From Rickettsiales bacterium (GTDB lineage: Bacteria > Pseudomonadota > Alphaproteobacteria > Rickettsiales > UBA8987): 12,787 bases of DNA. Shown piece after piece: positions 1 through 8,565 of this stretch (its first letter is position 1; each line of letters begins with the position of its first letter). A model generated the notes under the pieces. That model saw only the letters and a program-made list of their open reading frames with translations, had not been told where the DNA came from and ran no database searches. Where the stretch lies: NCBI GenBank assembly GCA_028282625.1, contig JANQHP010000144.1, forward strand, positions 1-12,787, read 5' to 3'. The position numbers were made by a program, and so were the translations under genes.

Positions 1-880
1 AATTGTCACGCCTGTGTTGACCGATTTCCCGATCGTCTAAGAAGGGGTCGATATCCTGCATGAAGCCGGTGTCGCGGGCAAAGCCGCTGATGCGTTTTAA
101 GGAAAGGCCTGCGAGCGCCACTTTGCGTCCATTGGCTTTGGCCGCTTTGGCGATGGTGTGCAGCCGTGCCACATTGGAGGCAAAGGTGCTGACCACCACC
201 AGCCCGTTTTTGCCACGCATCAACTGGGCGAGGCTCTCTTCCAGCGCGCCTTCGGAGCCCGAATGTTTTTCATCAAAGACATTGGTCGAGTCGCAGACCA
301 TCGCCAAGACGCCTTCCTCGCCTAGGGCTTTAAGCGCCGCTTCGTCGGTCACGTCGCCTTCGACCGGGGCGTCATCGATCTTCCAGTCGCCTGTATGCAG
401 CACCGTGCCATATTCGGTGCGCAGGGCCACGGCGTTCATTTCCGGGACCGAATGGGTGATGTGGATAAATTGCAGGTCAAACGGGCCTACTTCAAAGCGG
501 CTGCCAGGCGGGATGATGGTGATCTTTGCCTCTTCGGCCAACCCTTCCTGCTGGAGTTTGTGACGGGCCACGGCGGCGGTAAAAGGCGAAGCATAAATCG
601 GGCAGCGCAGCTGGTCCCACAAATAGCCGACAGAGCCAAGATGGTCCTCATGCGCGTGGGTCAGCACGATGCCAAGGAAATTGTCGATGTTGGCCTGCAC
701 GAAGGAAAGGTCCGGTGCCAGCATTTGTACGCCGGGATAGTAGCTATCGGCAAAGCCAGCGCCTAGATCCATCATGATCCACTTGCCTTTGTAGCCATAG
801 AGATTGACATTCATGCCGATCTCGTTGCATCCGCCAAGCGGAACAAAGACCAACTCTTCTGGTTTGAGTGTATACGTCAT
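1..880 (-). CDS. rnj: Ribonuclease J, N-terminal 293 residues (3' part outside the window)
   Basis: RNase J is a cytoplasmic metallo-beta-lactamase/beta-CASP nuclease that matures and degrades RNA with 5'-exonuclease and endonuclease activity. The reading frame is open from the ATG at 880 to the window edge. Visible motifs are the Zn-binding HAHEDH (residues 75-80), preceded by the family opening VPLGGCNEIGMN (13-24), then ITHSVPE with His143, HTGDWKID (162-169) with Asp165, CDSTN (196-200) and STFASNVARL (231-240) of the beta-CASP part. Full-length family members are about 550 residues, so roughly half is missing only because the window ends. The start lies 6 bp after the coaX stop. An AGGAAAG ribosome site sits inside the last coaX codons, so translation is probably coupled. 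It is the last visible gene of the nuoJ-nuoN-birA-coaX unit, a common alphaproteobacterial order. ATG choice is supported by alignment to the family N-terminus. Confidence 0.95.
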   Translation of the reverse strand, partial: MTYTLKPEELVFVPLGGCNEIGMNVNLYGYKGKWIMMDLGAGFADSYYPGVQMLAPDLSFVQANIDNFLGIVLTHAHEDHLGSVGYLWDQLRCPIYASPFTAAVARHKLQQEGLAEEAKITIIPPGSRFEVGPFDLQFIHITHSVPEMNAVALRTEYGTVLHTGDWKIDDAPVEGDVTDEAALKALGEEGVLAMVCDSTNVFDEKHSGSEGALEESLAQLMRGKNGLVVVSTFASNVARLHTIAKAAKANGRKVALAGLSLKRISGFARDTGFMQDIDPFLDDREIGQHRRDN

Positions 881-886
881 GAAGGC

Positions 887-1681
887 TTAGCTTTCCTGTG
901 TGTCAAAAATCAGACGCAATCCGTGCAGGGTTAGCGCGGGTTCCACGCGGTGGATGATCGGTGTATGCGGGGCAAAAAGGGAGGCCATGCCGCCGGTTGC
1001 CATCACGGATACCGGAGCATCATACAGTGCAGTGATCCTCCCGGCAATGCCTTCTATCATGCTGCTATAGCCATAATATAGCCCTGATTGCATGGCTTGA
1101 TGGGTGTTTTTGCCGATAATATGCTCTGGCACGGCAAAATCGATTTCGGGCAGTTGGGCGGCCGCCCGCTGCAACGCACGGATGGAGAGCCCGATGCCGG
1201 GTGCAATGACGCCACCCTGGTAGCTTCCCTCTGCGTCGATCACATCAAAGGTGGTGGCAGTACCAAAATCCACCACAATGGCCGCACCTTGACACAGATC
1301 ATACGCCGCACGTGCATTGACCAGCCGGTCACTGCCGACCTGTTCCGGCTGTTGCAGCGCTACATGGACACCGGCATTGCGGTGATCGACGATCAGTGGC
1401 GGCGTGCCGCATAGCTGCTCCAGCGCTTCGGCTAAAGGTGCGGTGTGGTGGGGCACGACGCTTGAAAGGACGGCGTCAGAGATGAGGATATCCGTTCCTT
1501 TTGCGTGGATTTGCAGCATCTGATGGATCAGCAGCAGGTGCTCATCGCGGGTTTTTGGGGCGGTGCCGGCGCGCCACGTCAAGAGGGGCGGGCTCACCTG
1601 CCCTGGCTTGGCAGGTGCTTTTTTGCGATCAAAGACCGCATAGACCGTTTGGGTATTGCCCATATCGACTGCGAGCAGCAT
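887..1681 (-). CDS. coaX: Type III pantothenate kinase
   Basis: This enzyme phosphorylates pantothenate with ATP in the first step of coenzyme A synthesis, in the cytoplasm. At 264 residues it has the usual CoaX length. It shows the ASKHA-fold phosphate motif DMGNT at residues 6-10, GSDRLVN (116-122) whose Asp118 matches the family catalytic base, VDFGTATTFDVID (137-149), GGVIAPG (156-162) and the late ATGG adenosine motif (228-231). These distinguish it from the unrelated CoaA (P-loop) and eukaryotic-type PanK. The ATG at 1681 follows the birA stop by 3 bp, and an AGGGGAG ribosome site lies about 8 bases upstream, inside the end of birA. Its neighbour birA also makes a cofactor-related enzyme; the pairing is conserved but I see no direct functional link to complex I beyond co-transcription. 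No residue expected for activity appears lost. Confidence 0.96.
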   Translation of the reverse strand: MLLAVDMGNTQTVYAVFDRKKAPAKPGQVSPPLLTWRAGTAPKTRDEHLLLIHQMLQIHAKGTDILISDAVLSSVVPHHTAPLAEALEQLCGTPPLIVDHRNAGVHVALQQPEQVGSDRLVNARAAYDLCQGAAIVVDFGTATTFDVIDAEGSYQGGVIAPGIGLSIRALQRAAAQLPEIDFAVPEHIIGKNTHQAMQSGLYYGYSSMIEGIAGRITALYDAPVSVMATGGMASLFAPHTPIIHRVEPALTLHGLRLIFDTQES

Positions 1682-1684
1682 GGC

Positions 1685-2482
1685 TTATCGCTCCCCTTGT
1701 GTGATCGGAAAAACATCGCCCATGGTCACAATTTTGTGGCCGGTTTCATGTGCCAAAAGCAGCGACCCATCCTCCTGCACGTCAAGCGCGCGCCCATGGA
1801 TGCGGTGACCTTCTGCGTCATGGTAGGCGATCTCCTTGCCCAGATGGGTGATCGCGGCGCGCCATGCGTCATAAAAGGGGGTAAAACCTTCTGCCTGCCA
1901 CGTGTCATAGGCTTCCTGCCAGCGATGGAGCCAGTGATGCAGCACATCTTCTGCTTCGATGGAATGGCCCTGTTTTGCCAGGCTGGTGGCCGGAAAGGCC
2001 ACCGTTTCTTCTGGGGGCGCATCAAGCACATTTATGCCAAGCCCCAACACAAGATACCAGCCCGCTTCGCTGGTGGGATTAGGGCGAGGATTGTGGCGCA
2101 ATTCCAGCAGCACGCCGCCCAGCTTTTGGCCGTTAAGCAGGATGTCGTTGGGCCATTTGAGCCCGAGCGTAGGGATGTCCATCGCCTGCACGCTTTGCAT
2201 CATGGAAAGCCCCGCCACGCAAGCAAGCGTGGCCAGGTCCTTGCGCGTGATATCCACCGCAAAGCAAAGCGAGACATGCAGATTGCCTGGTGGCGATACC
2301 CACGCCCGATCGCGCCTTCCCCTGCCCGCGGTTTGCTTAGCAGCGGTGATAACGGCCACCTCGTGTGGCGTTAGGGGCAGCGCCCCTTCGGCTACCATAC
2401 GGTGCGCCTGCAAATTGGTGCTATCCACCACGTCATAGCTGTGAAGCCGGTACGGTTCCGGCAGCGCCGAGGCGGCCTCCAT
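1685..2482 (-). CDS. birA: Biotin-[acetyl-CoA-carboxylase] ligase, monofunctional
   Basis: The enzyme makes biotinyl-5'-AMP and transfers biotin to the lysine of the carboxyl-carrier protein of acetyl-CoA carboxylase, in the cytoplasm. Motifs in order are VVDSTN (18-23), QTAGRGRRDRAW (50-61, the biotinyl-AMP loop), GNLHVSL (66-72), LKWPNDILLNGQKLGGVLLE (108-127) with Lys120 at the position of the catalytic lysine, and VLGLGINV (145-152). A smaller C-terminal domain (about 213-262) ends the protein. At 265 residues it lacks the N-terminal helix-turn-helix of E. coli BirA, so it should be an enzyme only and not the biotin operon repressor; this is the normal alphaproteobacterial form. The ATG overlaps the nuoN stop by one base (TAATG) with only a weak ribosome site, so translational coupling to nuoN is likely. 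Confidence 0.96.
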   Translation of the reverse strand: MEAASALPEPYRLHSYDVVDSTNLQAHRMVAEGALPLTPHEVAVITAAKQTAGRGRRDRAWVSPPGNLHVSLCFAVDITRKDLATLACVAGLSMMQSVQAMDIPTLGLKWPNDILLNGQKLGGVLLELRHNPRPNPTSEAGWYLVLGLGINVLDAPPEETVAFPATSLAKQGHSIEAEDVLHHWLHRWQEAYDTWQAEGFTPFYDAWRAAITHLGKEIAYHDAEGHRIHGRALDVQEDGSLLLAHETGHKIVTMGDVFPITQGER

Positions 2483-3945
2483 TACTGCACCAGCACTTTT
2501 GCGGCTTGTTCAGCCCAGCCAAGCAGCGCGGAAGGATAGAGGAAGAAGGTGGCCTGGATCACGGTGCTGGCCCCTAAAATCCAGGTGGCAAACCCGCCTT
2601 TATAGACCACGCATGGGACGATGTCCGGGTAGTCTTTTTCGGTGTCGAAATAGCAGATTTTGATGATGCGCAAATAGTAGAAGGCGGCGACCACGCTTAA
2701 CAATACGCCAATGGCGGCCAAGAAATACATGCCCGATTCTATCACGGCGAGGAACACAAAAAATTTGCCAAAGAAGCCGGCGAGGAAAGGAATGCCCGCC
2801 ATGGAAAGCATCAGGATGGCAAGGGCGAGTGCCATCGCCGGGGAGCGGGTGCCAAGCCCGGCCAGGGAGGCAATGGAGAATGTGCCGGTTTCCTCGGGTG
2901 TATGGAGCATGCAGAGTGCGGCGAACACGCCAATGGCCATCAGCACATAAAGCGCCATGTAAATCAGCACGGCCTGGGCGCCGACCACGTTGGCGGCGGC
3001 CACCCCGGCCATCATGAAGCCGACATGGCCGATGGTGCTATAGGCCAGCATGCGCTTGAAGTTATGCTGCCAGATGGCCGCAAACGACCCGACCGCCATG
3101 GAGGCGACCGCAATGACCACCAGGACCTGCTGCAGGGCGGGCAGAAAATCCTCGAACGTGGTATAGAGCAGACGGGTGAAAAAGAGCATGGCCGCCACCT
3201 TGGGGGCGCTTGCAAAAAAGGCCACGATCACGCGGCTCGCACCTTCATACACATCGGGAGTCCACATATGGAAGGGCGCGGCTGAAAGCTTGAAGCACAT
3301 GCCGCATATGACAAAGATCAGCCCGAGCAATACCGCATTGGAGGTAATGCCTGCCTGTTGCCAATCGGCATAGAGGGCGGCCATGGCATCAAATTCCACG
3401 CTGCCGGTAAAGCCATAAATCAGGGAGATGCCATATAGCAGCAAGCCAGACGCCATGGCACCTAAGACGAAATATTTCAGCCCCGCCTCGCTGGACTTTT
3501 CTTCGTCACGGCGCATCGCGGTTAAGATATAGAGGCTGAGGCTTTGCAGCTCGAGCCCCAGGTAAAACACGATAAAATCCTTGGCCGAGAGCATGACCAT
3601 CATGCCAATACATGCCAGCAGGATCAGCAGCGGGAATTCAAAGGGCAGGGGCGTGGCGTGGCGTGTGTAGTCGTAGCTAAGCAGCAGAACCAGTAAAGCC
3701 GCGCCCAGCAACAGAATCTTGCCATAAGAGATGAACCTATCCTGCTTAAAGTCGTTGCCAAAGGCAAGCTCCACCGTGCCCCATTTGGAAAGGATGATCC
3801 AAAGGGCCAGCAGCAGCAATCCCACGCTGGCAAACAATACGGGCTTCCAGGCCTTTTCTTCCTCCTTGAATGCGCCAAACACCAGCAGAAACAGGGCGCC
3901 AGCGCTCAATATCATTTCGGGCAAAGCAGGTAAAATGGTCATCAT
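2482..3945 (-). CDS. nuoN: NADH-quinone oxidoreductase subunit N
   Basis: NuoN is one of three antiporter-like, proton-translocating subunits of the respiratory complex I membrane arm. The 487-residue protein is almost entirely hydrophobic, with about 14 membrane helices expected. Proton-path residues are in place: Glu132 in GLELQSLSLY, Lys219 in CFKLSAAPFHMWTPDVYEG (217-235), and Lys394 in GFFGKF (391-395... helix 12 lysine). The segment KRMLAYSTIGHVGFMMAG (297-314) is also typical of the family. Two adjacent ATGs, 3945 and 3942, could start it; the first is given. It begins 33 bp after the nuoM stop, the widest gap in this unit, and I see no strong ribosome site before it. Its stop overlaps the birA start. 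It joins nuoJ, K, L and M in the same transcript and completes the canonical J-N order. Confidence 0.97.
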   Translation of the reverse strand: MMTILPALPEMILSAGALFLLVFGAFKEEEKAWKPVLFASVGLLLLALWIILSKWGTVELAFGNDFKQDRFISYGKILLLGAALLVLLLSYDYTRHATPLPFEFPLLILLACIGMMVMLSAKDFIVFYLGLELQSLSLYILTAMRRDEEKSSEAGLKYFVLGAMASGLLLYGISLIYGFTGSVEFDAMAALYADWQQAGITSNAVLLGLIFVICGMCFKLSAAPFHMWTPDVYEGASRVIVAFFASAPKVAAMLFFTRLLYTTFEDFLPALQQVLVVIAVASMAVGSFAAIWQHNFKRMLAYSTIGHVGFMMAGVAAANVVGAQAVLIYMALYVLMAIGVFAALCMLHTPEETGTFSIASLAGLGTRSPAMALALAILMLSMAGIPFLAGFFGKFFVFLAVIESGMYFLAAIGVLLSVVAAFYYLRIIKICYFDTEKDYPDIVPCVVYKGGFATWILGASTVIQATFFLYPSALLGWAEQAAKVLVQ

Positions 3946-3978
3946 GATGGTGGGTCGCCTTTGACGCGTGGTGTTGTG

Positions 3979-5463
3979 TTACAAGGAGGGCAGTGCCGAT
4001 AGCATCTGCGTGACGCTTTGGTGCATGGGTGCCAGCACAGGCTCGGGGTGAATACCAAGCCACAAGGCCGGTACGGCAAGCAGCACGAGGATGGCGGTTT
4101 CCCGACGGCTGATATCTGGGATTTCCAGCAGATCCTTGTGGATCAACTCGCCAAAGACCACGCGTTTGTAGAGCCACAGCATGTAGGCCGCGCCAAGTAT
4201 GAGGCCGGTTGCCGCACCCATGGCGACCCAATGGGCGGCGGTAAAGGCGCCAACTAGCACGAGGAACTCGCCGACAAAGCCGCTCGTACCCGGCAAGCCG
4301 ATCGAAGCCATGGTGAAGAAGAGGAATAGGAGCGCAAAGCGCGGCATGCGGTGCACCAGCCCGCCATAGCGCGCGATTTCTTTCGTGTGCACCCGGTCAT
4401 AAAGCACGCCCACGCAGAAGAACAGCGCGGCTGAAACCAGCCCGTGGCTCAGCATCTGGAAGAGCGCGCCCTCTACCCCTTGCTGGGTGAAGGTAAAGAG
4501 ACCAATGGTGACAAAGCCCATATGCGCGATGGAAGAGTAGGCGATCAGCTTTTTCATATCCTTCTGCATGAGAGCCACCAGCGAAGTATAGATGACAGCG
4601 ACCACGCTTAAAGCATAGACAAAATCGGCAAAATAGAGCGAGGCATCGGGCAGCATAGGGATGGAGAAGCGGATAAAACCATACGCTCCGAGCTTGAGCA
4701 ACACACCGGCCAACATCATGGACCCGGCAGTCGGTGCTTGCACGTGCGCATCGGGCAGCCAGGTATGGACCGGCCACATGGGGACCTTGACCGCGAAGGA
4801 AGCAAAAAAGGCGAGCCACAGCCATTTCTGCACCTCGAGCGGCAATTCCGGCAGCAGTACGGTGAGCAGCGGGATGTCGCTCGTGCCGGTCTGGAAGTAG
4901 ATATAAAGCATGGCAAGGAGCAAGAGTACTGAGCCGAGCAGGGTATAGAGGAAGAATTTAAACGAGGCATAGATCCGCTCCGCCCCGCCCCAGATGCCGA
5001 TAATCAGGAACATCGGGATCAGCGATGCCTCAAAGAAGAAGTAGAACATGATGAAATCGAGCGAGGCAAACACGCCGTTGACCAGCGTGGCAAGCAGCAA
5101 AAAGGCCGCCATATATTCGGGCACCTGGGTGGTGACGCTGCGCCAGCTGGCTAAAATACATAGCGGCATCAAAAAGCTGTTGAGGATCAGGAAGAAGAGG
5201 GAGATGCCATCTACACCCAGATGGTAGCCAATGCCGTAACCCGCCAGCCAGGTATGTTTTTCCTCAAATTGGAATCCGATCGCCTGCGGGTCAAAATTCC
5301 ACCATAAAAGCAGGGAAAGCAAGAAGGTTGCCAGGCTCACCCACAGCGCATGGCGCTTGGCGGAAATGGCGCGCTCTTCTGCATTGCCAGAAGCCAGAAA
5401 GATAAAGGGAATGCCCACCAGCGGCAAAAAGACCAGAATCGACAGAAGCGGAAAATGTTCCAT
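3979..5463 (-). CDS. nuoM: NADH-quinone oxidoreductase subunit M
   Basis: NuoM is the middle antiporter-like proton pump of complex I. The protein has 494 residues when started at the ATG at 5463, whose A is shared with the nuoL stop (TAATG). The frame stays open further upstream to 5667, but that part is the out-of-frame 3' end of nuoL and reads as basic, non-membrane sequence, so the longer start is wrong. Family features: LGVDGISLFFLILNSFLMP (82-100), Glu145 in YFFFEASLIPMFLIIGIWGG (141-160), Lys226 in SFAVKVPMWPVHTWLPDAH (222-240), the QAPTAGSMMLAGVLLKLGAY helix (242-261), KDMKKLIAYSSIAHMG (301-316), SHGLVSAALF (339-348), and Glu399 in GFVGEF (395-400), the helix-12 glutamate that is specific to NuoM where NuoL and NuoN have lysine. 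Translation is probably coupled to nuoL. Confidence 0.97.
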   Translation of the reverse strand: MEHFPLLSILVFLPLVGIPFIFLASGNAEERAISAKRHALWVSLATFLLSLLLWWNFDPQAIGFQFEEKHTWLAGYGIGYHLGVDGISLFFLILNSFLMPLCILASWRSVTTQVPEYMAAFLLLATLVNGVFASLDFIMFYFFFEASLIPMFLIIGIWGGAERIYASFKFFLYTLLGSVLLLLAMLYIYFQTGTSDIPLLTVLLPELPLEVQKWLWLAFFASFAVKVPMWPVHTWLPDAHVQAPTAGSMMLAGVLLKLGAYGFIRFSIPMLPDASLYFADFVYALSVVAVIYTSLVALMQKDMKKLIAYSSIAHMGFVTIGLFTFTQQGVEGALFQMLSHGLVSAALFFCVGVLYDRVHTKEIARYGGLVHRMPRFALLFLFFTMASIGLPGTSGFVGEFLVLVGAFTAAHWVAMGAATGLILGAAYMLWLYKRVVFGELIHKDLLEIPDISRRETAILVLLAVPALWLGIHPEPVLAPMHQSVTQMLSALPSL

Positions 5464-7457
5464 TATCCCCTCCATTCCACCAGGAAAAACAGGCCGCTGA
5501 CCAGCACGACCAGGCCGATCATCATGGCAAAGGCATAATGGTAGACATAGCCGCTTTGCACGCGGCTTAAGAAGGAGGCCGCCACGCGCACACGGCCTGC
5601 GATGCCGTTGGGTCCGAACCGGTCGATGATGCCTTGATCCACTGCCTGCCACAAAAAGCGGCCACATCGTTTGGAAGGTTGGACAAACGCCCAGTCATAA
5701 AGCTCATCAATGTACCATTTGTTGAGCAGGAAGCGGTAGATGGCGCTGCATTTGGTCGCAAGGGTGGCCGGCAATGTCGGAAAGCGGAGATAGCAAAGCC
5801 AGGCGAGGAAGAATCCAGCCAAGCTTAACCAGACGGGCAACTTCTTCGCCCACCAGGGAATATGATGCGCGGCTTCGAGCACATTGGCATGCAACGCGCC
5901 AACTTCCGCGTTTGCTTCTTGCACCTCCAGCATTTGCCCCATCTTAAGCGCGCCATTCCAGAAGCGCATGTCGCTATCGACAATGCCCCAGCCCATGCTG
6001 CCAAGAGCACCCATGCCAAGCGCTCCAAGCGAAAGCAGGATCAGCGGGATGGTCATCACTTTCGGAGATTCATGGATGCCAGCCTGCACTTTTTTGGAGG
6101 CGCGGCATTTCCCATGGAAGGTCAGGAACACCAGACGCCAGGAATAAAACGCGGTGAGCAAGGCTGCACTCACGCCAAGAATATAGGCCAAATAGCCGAA
6201 GCGATGGCCGTGCGCGCCGGCGGCAAAGGCGGATTCTAGGATCATATCTTTGGAGAAATAACCCGAAAAAGGTGGCAAGCCCACGATGGCCAGGGTGCCA
6301 AGGAGCATCATGGCGTAGGTGAGTGGAATCTTACGCCAGATACCGCCCATCTTGCGCATATCTTGTTCGTGATGCAGCGCGTGGATGACGCTGCCGGCGC
6401 CGAGGAAAAGGAGCGCTTTGAAAAAGCCGTGGGTAAAGAGGTGGAACATACCCGCCGCGTAAGCCGAGACCCCGCAGGCAAAGAACATGTAGCCAAGCTG
6501 CGAGCAGGTGGAATAGGCAATCACCCGCTTGATATCGTTTTGGGTAACAGCGATGGTGGCCGCAAACAGGCAGGTGGCTGCCCCTACGAGGGTGACGACA
6601 TCCAGCGCTAGCGGGGAAAGCTCAAAAAGCGGCGAACAGCGCGCGACTAAGAACACGCCGGCGGTGACCATGGTCGCGGCATGAATCAGCGCGGAAACGG
6701 GCGTGGGGCCCTCCATCGCATCGGGCAGCCAGGTATGCAGGCCCAGCTGCGCAGATTTACCCATCGCGCCGCCAAAAAGCAGCAGGCAGATGACGGTCAG
6801 CGCGTGCCATTCCTGCCCCAGGAAGGTGAGGGTGGTGGTCGCTTCGGTGGGGGCAGAAGCAAACACGGCATCAAAGCCAAGATCGCCAAAGAGGAAGAAG
6901 ACGCCCAGCACGCCAAGCGCAAAGGAAAAATCCCCCACACGGTTGACGATGAAGGCTTTCATCGCCGCTGCATTGGCGGATTCTTTTTTGTACCAGAACC
7001 CGATCAGCAAATAGGAGCAAAGCCCCACACCCTCCCAGCCGACAAAGAGCTGGAGGAAATTGTTGGCGGTCACCAGCAGCAGCATGAAGAAGGTAAAGAG
7101 GCTTAAATAGGACATGAAACGCTGCGGGTGTGGGTCCTCGTGCATATAGCCGATGGAATAGAGGTGCACGAGGGCGGATACGCTGGTGATCAGCACCAAC
7201 ATCAATACGCTCAGACTATCGATACGAAGCGCCCATTCCACGGCAAAGCTGCCCGAGGAGATCCACGGCATGAGGGTCAGGATATAGCTCTGCTGGTCAA
7301 ACACGACCGAGGGCAGCAGGCTCCAGGAAAGAATGGCCGCCAGCATCGTGGCGCCGGTGGTGATCCACTGCGCGGTGCGGATGCCGAGTTGCCGCGTGCC
7401 AAGCCCGGTGATGAGCGCGGCAGCCAAAGGCAAGAACACAATCCAGGCGGCAATCAT
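5463..7457 (-). CDS. nuoL: NADH-quinone oxidoreductase subunit L
   Basis: NuoL is the distal proton-pumping subunit of complex I and carries the long lateral helix that runs along the membrane arm. The 664-residue length is typical. Visible signatures: LRIDSLSVLMLVLITSVSALV (77-97), Glu142 in GWEGVGLCSYLLIGFW (140-155), Lys234 in GGAMGKSAQLGLHTWLPDAMEG (229-250), His259 in SALIHAATMVTAG (255-267), NDIKRVIAYSTCSQLGYM (307-324), Lys347 in HGFFKALLFLG, and Lys403 in GYFSKDMIL (399-407). The C-terminal region includes a variable linker (about 450-540), then YIDELYDW (582-589) and a last membrane anchor (about 640-661), matching the lateral-helix architecture. The ATG at 7457 lies 6 bp after the nuoK stop with AAGGGA about 9 bases upstream. 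The stop overlaps the nuoM start. Confidence 0.97.
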   Translation of the reverse strand: MIAAWIVFLPLAAALITGLGTRQLGIRTAQWITTGATMLAAILSWSLLPSVVFDQQSYILTLMPWISSGSFAVEWALRIDSLSVLMLVLITSVSALVHLYSIGYMHEDPHPQRFMSYLSLFTFFMLLLVTANNFLQLFVGWEGVGLCSYLLIGFWYKKESANAAAMKAFIVNRVGDFSFALGVLGVFFLFGDLGFDAVFASAPTEATTTLTFLGQEWHALTVICLLLFGGAMGKSAQLGLHTWLPDAMEGPTPVSALIHAATMVTAGVFLVARCSPLFELSPLALDVVTLVGAATCLFAATIAVTQNDIKRVIAYSTCSQLGYMFFACGVSAYAAGMFHLFTHGFFKALLFLGAGSVIHALHHEQDMRKMGGIWRKIPLTYAMMLLGTLAIVGLPPFSGYFSKDMILESAFAAGAHGHRFGYLAYILGVSAALLTAFYSWRLVFLTFHGKCRASKKVQAGIHESPKVMTIPLILLSLGALGMGALGSMGWGIVDSDMRFWNGALKMGQMLEVQEANAEVGALHANVLEAAHHIPWWAKKLPVWLSLAGFFLAWLCYLRFPTLPATLATKCSAIYRFLLNKWYIDELYDWAFVQPSKRCGRFLWQAVDQGIIDRFGPNGIAGRVRVAASFLSRVQSGYVYHYAFAMMIGLVVLVSGLFFLVEWRG

Positions 7458-7463
7458 GCGGCG

Positions 7464-7775
7464 TTATCCCTTCAGACGTTGCATATGCGCCACTTCAATG
7501 GAGTGACGATGACGGAAATAGAGCACCAAAATGGCCAGGCCCACCGCGGCTTCGGCGGCGGCCACGCTCAAAATGAAGAGCGTGAAAATTTGCCCGGCGA
7601 TGTCGTGTTGCAAAAAGGCAGAAAACGCGATGAAGTTGACATTCACCCCAAGCAGCATCAGTTCGATCGACATCAGCAAGGTGATCACATTCTTGCGGTT
7701 CAAAAACATGCCGCACATGCCGATGGTAAAAAGCAGCGCACCCAGCAGCAAATAATGCAGCAGGCCTATTTCCAT
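7464..7775 (-). CDS. nuoK: NADH-quinone oxidoreductase subunit K
   Basis: NuoK is a small three-helix subunit of the complex I membrane arm, related to MrpC, and contributes two membrane glutamates to the proton path. Starting at the ATG at 7775 gives 103 residues beginning MEIGLLHYLLLGALLFTIG, which matches the family N-terminus and length. Key residues are Glu38 in LLMSIELMLLGVNVNF (33-48) and Glu75 in SVAAAEAAVGLAILVL (70-85). An in-frame ATG at 7799 would add eight residues (METLPSWI); it lies 10 bp after the nuoJ stop behind a weak AAGAAAAG ribosome site and cannot be excluded, giving 111 residues. The frame remains open upstream through the end of nuoJ, but that extension is out-of-frame nuoJ sequence. 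Confidence 0.95.
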   Translation of the reverse strand: MEIGLLHYLLLGALLFTIGMCGMFLNRKNVITLLMSIELMLLGVNVNFIAFSAFLQHDIAGQIFTLFILSVAAAEAAVGLAILVLYFRHRHSIEVAHMQRLKG

Positions 7776-7809
7776 GATCCAGGAGGGAAGCGTTTCCATA
7801 GGCTTTTCT

Positions 7810-8445
7810 TTAAGAGACCCCCTTGCCGGTGATGCTGTTGACCAGCTTGACGCTGCGCTTGCCATCGCGATGGATCTGCTGCGCAATATCCTGCTTCTTG
7901 ACCCCCTCACGCTGGCGATGGGTGAGCACAATGGCCCCGATCATCGCAACCAGCAGCACCAGGCCCGCCAGCTGGACGGCGAGGAAATAATCGGTATAGA
8001 GCACCATGCCGATCGCTTCGGTGTTGGTCAGTTTTTTGGATGCCTCATCCGCTTCTGCAGTCATCGTGACGGTCGGCGGCTGGAAATCATGGTGGGGTTG
8101 CTCGATCTCGGCAAAAAGCAGGGCGGCGATTTGGGCAAAAAGCAGGAGCGCGACGCCGCCACCCAGCGGCAAATAGCGCAAAAACCCTTCCCGCATCTCG
8201 GAAAAACGGATGTTAAGCATCATCACCACAAACAGGAATAAGACGGCCACCGCGCCCACATAGACAATCACGATGAGCATTCCAAGCAACTCCGCGCCGA
8301 GCAGGATAAACAGCGCGCCGGCATTGAAAAAGGCCACAATCAGGCTGAGCACCGCGTGGACCGGGTTTTTGACCGTAATCACGGCAAAAGCGGCCAGCAC
8401 CATGACGGAGGCAAAAAGATAAAACAGGAAGGTGGCGATGAACAT
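7810..8445 (-). CDS. nuoJ: NADH-quinone oxidoreductase subunit J
   Basis: NuoJ (ND6 counterpart) is a five-helix membrane subunit at the junction of the quinone-binding part and the pumping modules of complex I. The protein has 211 residues. Helix 1 starts directly at the N-terminus (about 4-24), followed by KNPVHAVLSLIVAFFNAGALF (26-46), then the diagnostic third helix LGAELLGMLIVIVYVGAVAVLFLFVVM (49-75) with Glu52, Tyr62 and Gly64, where a pi-bulge forms in known structures. The last helix (about 153-175) is followed by a charged tail of roughly 35 residues. The ATG at 8445 is the first gene of this unit. No nuoI or any other nuo gene lies upstream; a divergent non-coding region is found instead, so nuoJ appears to have its own promoter. 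The ribosome site is weak. Confidence 0.96.
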   Translation of the reverse strand: MFIATFLFYLFASVMVLAAFAVITVKNPVHAVLSLIVAFFNAGALFILLGAELLGMLIVIVYVGAVAVLFLFVVMMLNIRFSEMREGFLRYLPLGGGVALLLFAQIAALLFAEIEQPHHDFQPPTVTMTAEADEASKKLTNTEAIGMVLYTDYFLAVQLAGLVLLVAMIGAIVLTHRQREGVKKQDIAQQIHRDGKRSVKLVNSITGKGVS

Positions 8446-8535
8446 AGGTAAGCGGTCATCCCTATCGTGACGATGCGTCGTTATTCATACCCTGTTGCGC
8501 GCGCGCGGTCCACCCTCTTTTGCACGCAGCGGTGT

Positions 8536-8565
8536 TTGGATTTTAGATATTAATATTAGCATAAT
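8536..8565 (+). promoter_or_regulatory. Candidate promoter for the plus-strand membrane protein gene
   Basis: CATAAT (8560-8565) matches five of six bases of a -10 box. The -35 position, 18 bases upstream, holds only TTGGAT (8536-8541, three of six). If used, the transcript would start near 8572 and have a leader of about 175 bases containing three hairpins. This box overlaps the candidate nuoJ promoter on the other strand, so the two could be mutually exclusive. Weak evidence. Confidence 0.22.

Noticed and set aside
60..766. Two long plus-strand open frames opposite rnj
   Set aside because: They are antisense shadows of the RNase J frame, whose metal-binding motifs fix the coding strand.
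1505..2374. Plus-strand 289-residue open frame opposite birA and coaX
   Set aside because: It crosses two well-supported minus-strand enzymes, has no recognisable domain and is rich in His/Arg, as expected of an antisense frame in GC-rich DNA.
5464..5667. Upstream extension of the nuoM frame adding 68 residues
   Set aside because: It overlaps the 3' end of nuoL in another frame, reads as basic non-membrane sequence, and the nuoM family N-terminus with a TAATG coupling start is at 5463.
7800..7931. Upstream extension of the nuoK frame
   Set aside because: It lies inside nuoJ out of frame; the family length and N-terminus fit a start at 7775 (or at most 7799).
8497..8507. Alternating GC run as a possible Z-DNA-forming or regulatory element
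   Set aside because: Eleven bases is too short to claim more than a chance run in a GC-rich genome.
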